This document shows, in pieces, positions 4,982 through 5,824 of a DNA stretch of 5,824 nucleotides (position 1 is its first letter; each line of letters starts with the position of its first letter). The notes under the pieces were generated by a model. It worked only from the letters and a program-made list of their open reading frames with translations, did no database searches and had not been told where the DNA came from. A program made the translations under genes and the position numbers. This stretch comes from an uncultured Kangiella sp. (GTDB lineage Bacteria; Pseudomonadota; Gammaproteobacteria; Enterobacterales; DSM-103792), in NCBI GenBank assembly GCA_946481205.1, contig CAMLNB010000225.1, forward strand, positions 1 to 5,824. Direction: 5' to 3'.

Positions 4982-5502
4982 CGATTTTGTAAAATCTCCC
5001 CACCTTGTTTAGGCTCCATGACTATTCTGTTCAGCACCAATACCGCTTAATCATTTCGATGCGGCTGACAATATCCACCGAATTTCTTTCAAATTCATAC
5101 TGTTATAGGCGGCTGCGAAAAGCGTCGGGCGTTGATATCTCCCAGATACAACCAGCAAAAGTGGCTGGAAATCGCGGTTGGCGTGTTTTTTTGACACATG
5201 ACTCTTGGTCACCAACCTCAACCACCATGCCCGCGCAATATACCAATGCAATAAAACTGTTCTTGGGTGAAGTACTGGCTCCCGTGAGCAAGAGATTGCC
5301 GGTGGGCCGTTGCCGCAAGCGGATCGAGGACGAGCTGTCATTGCCGTCGCTGGTTATTTTGCGTTGCAGCAATCGCTCGCAAAAATGCCGGACAAATGCT
5401 TCGCACAGTGACAGGCCCTTGAGGTGCAGTTCTCTTTGAGTTTGTCCGGGCCGGCGGGTTAAGGTGCGTGCATCCACAACTGTCCGCTGACAGCCAAAAC
5501 CA
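4982..5502. other. About 520 bases without a convincing gene, several inverted repeats
   Basis: Open frames exist here on both strands but none shows a recognisable motif, a good ribosome site or consistent codon use. No tyrosine-recombinase (integron integrase) motif is visible in any frame. Structures seen: CCAGC/GCTGG around a 7-base loop (5152-5168); the palindrome TTGGT-C-ACCAA (5205-5215); a seven-T run (5186-5192); GAATTT/AAATTC on the minus strand near 5080-5096; and a 9-bp inverted repeat at 5388-5396/5441-5449. It may contain the array's leader region or a degraded cassette. No reliable promoter could be placed. Confidence 0.4.
5388..5449. repeat. 9-bp perfect inverted repeat with 44-base spacer upstream of the amidase gene
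   Basis: CCGGACAAA (5388-5396) is the exact reverse complement of TTTGTCCGG (5441-5449). A shorter GCAC/GTGC pair lies nested inside. There is no T-run. It could be an operator pair, the ends of a tiny mobile-element relic, or an RNA stem in the amidase leader; the sequence does not decide. Confidence 0.5.
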
Positions 5503-5547
5503 ATGCAGCCCCTGCCCGCCTCAACCCAGCACACAGCGTCAACCGAG

Positions 5548-5824
5548 ATGGAAAACATGTTGCCACGCAACTTGCCCGATGCCACCGCGTTGCGGCAGCA
5601 ACTGCAAAGCGGCAGTTTGACGGCAACGCAGCTCGTGCAGCGACAGCTGGAGGCCTTGGCGGCCGTGCAGCCGTGCTTGAATGCTGCCACCGCCATTTTG
5701 CGCGATGAAGCACTGCATACCGCGGCACAGCCGCTAACCGATAAACAGACGGCCGGTGCGCTGGCGGGCTTGCCGTGTTCGGTGAAGGAAACCTTTGGCT
5801 TGGCGGGGATGACGGTGACGGCCG
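5548..5824 (+). CDS. Amidase-signature family hydrolase, N-terminal part only
   Basis: A plus-strand frame opens after a TGA at 5488-5490 and runs off the end of the window (92 codons from the chosen ATG). The N-terminus is helical (ATALRQQLQSGSLTATQLVQ), as is usual for amidase-signature enzymes. It leads into AGALAGLPCSVKETFGLAGM (69-88). The lysine of SVKE (K80) is the expected catalytic Lys of the Ser-cisSer-Lys triad; both serines would lie beyond the window. Members hydrolyse amide bonds, and the substrate cannot be told from this part. Start choice is uncertain: ATGs at 5503, 5548 and 5557 are all in frame and none has a strong Shine-Dalgarno. 5548 is taken because it places the conserved helix at the usual distance. 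Composition is GC-rich like the left side, so this is probably native chromosome beyond the cassette array. It points away from the array, and the gap between them is about 520 bases. Confidence 0.88.
   Translation, partial: MENMLPRNLPDATALRQQLQSGSLTATQLVQRQLEALAAVQPCLNAATAILRDEALHTAAQPLTDKQTAGALAGLPCSVKETFGLAGMTVTA

Noticed and set aside
5186..5217. TTGACA at 5191-5196 as a plus-strand -35 promoter element
   Set aside because: No acceptable -10 at 15-19 bases downstream, and no gene close enough to use it.
5005..5439. Plus-strand 144-aa open frame upstream of the amidase
   Set aside because: It has a TTG start, no ribosome site, no motifs, and includes the inverted repeats. Also checked for integron integrase remnants; none seen.
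5103..5696. Minus-strand 197-aa open frame
   Set aside because: More than a third of it is antisense to the amidase, it is Cys/Arg/Ser-rich with no domain, and no ribosome site fits. A shorter minus frame at 5051-5341 is likewise unsupported.

Overview
The window looks like a chromosome segment of a GC-rich proteobacterium, probably a gammaproteobacterium (inferred from gene style and promoter/Shine-Dalgarno use; no species marker is visible). It has GC-rich housekeeping or accessory genes on both sides and a visibly AT-richer block in the middle.

Layout. On the minus strand at the left are the 5' part of an isocitrate lyase/PEP-mutase family gene (running off base 1), then upstream of it a complete two-domain Ada (methyl-sensing transcription activator plus O6-methylguanine-DNA methyltransferase), then a non-coding stretch with hairpins, then a small PhnB-like VOC-fold protein. 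From about 2874 to 4981 there are three minus-strand genes of foreign character: a 274-aa protein of unknown function, a GIY-YIG nuclease-family protein and a 130-aa unknown protein. A stretch of about 520 bases with no convincing gene follows. At the right edge the 5' part of an amidase-signature enzyme runs off the window on the plus strand.

Main interpretation. The middle block looks like an integron gene-cassette array. Each of the three genes ends with its stop codon inside, or at the start of, an imperfect palindrome of about 58-88 nt, bounded by 7-nt boxes resembling integron core sites (RYYYAAC ... GTTRRRY). Each palindrome is followed within a few tens of bases by the next short-leader gene. 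For the GIY-YIG cassette the two boundary boxes (GCATAAC and GTTATGC) are exact reverse complements, as expected of a circularisable cassette. For the 274-aa cassette six of seven bases agree. A fourth attC-like or attI-like palindrome lies upstream of the 130-aa gene. No integron integrase is visible in the window, so this may be an integrase-less attC cluster (CALIN) or the tail of a longer array whose integrase lies elsewhere.

How the genes relate. Two of the three cassettes are plausible nucleases: one clear GIY-YIG domain, and one with an E-x-G-D ... Q-A-K pattern that could be a PD-(D/E)XK core. That would fit mobile defence or DNA-processing cargo, but this is inference. The PhnB-like gene starts shortly after the last clear attC and is followed by a degenerate attC-like palindrome, so it may itself be an old cassette. 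The flanking ada, lyase and amidase genes show no functional tie to the array.
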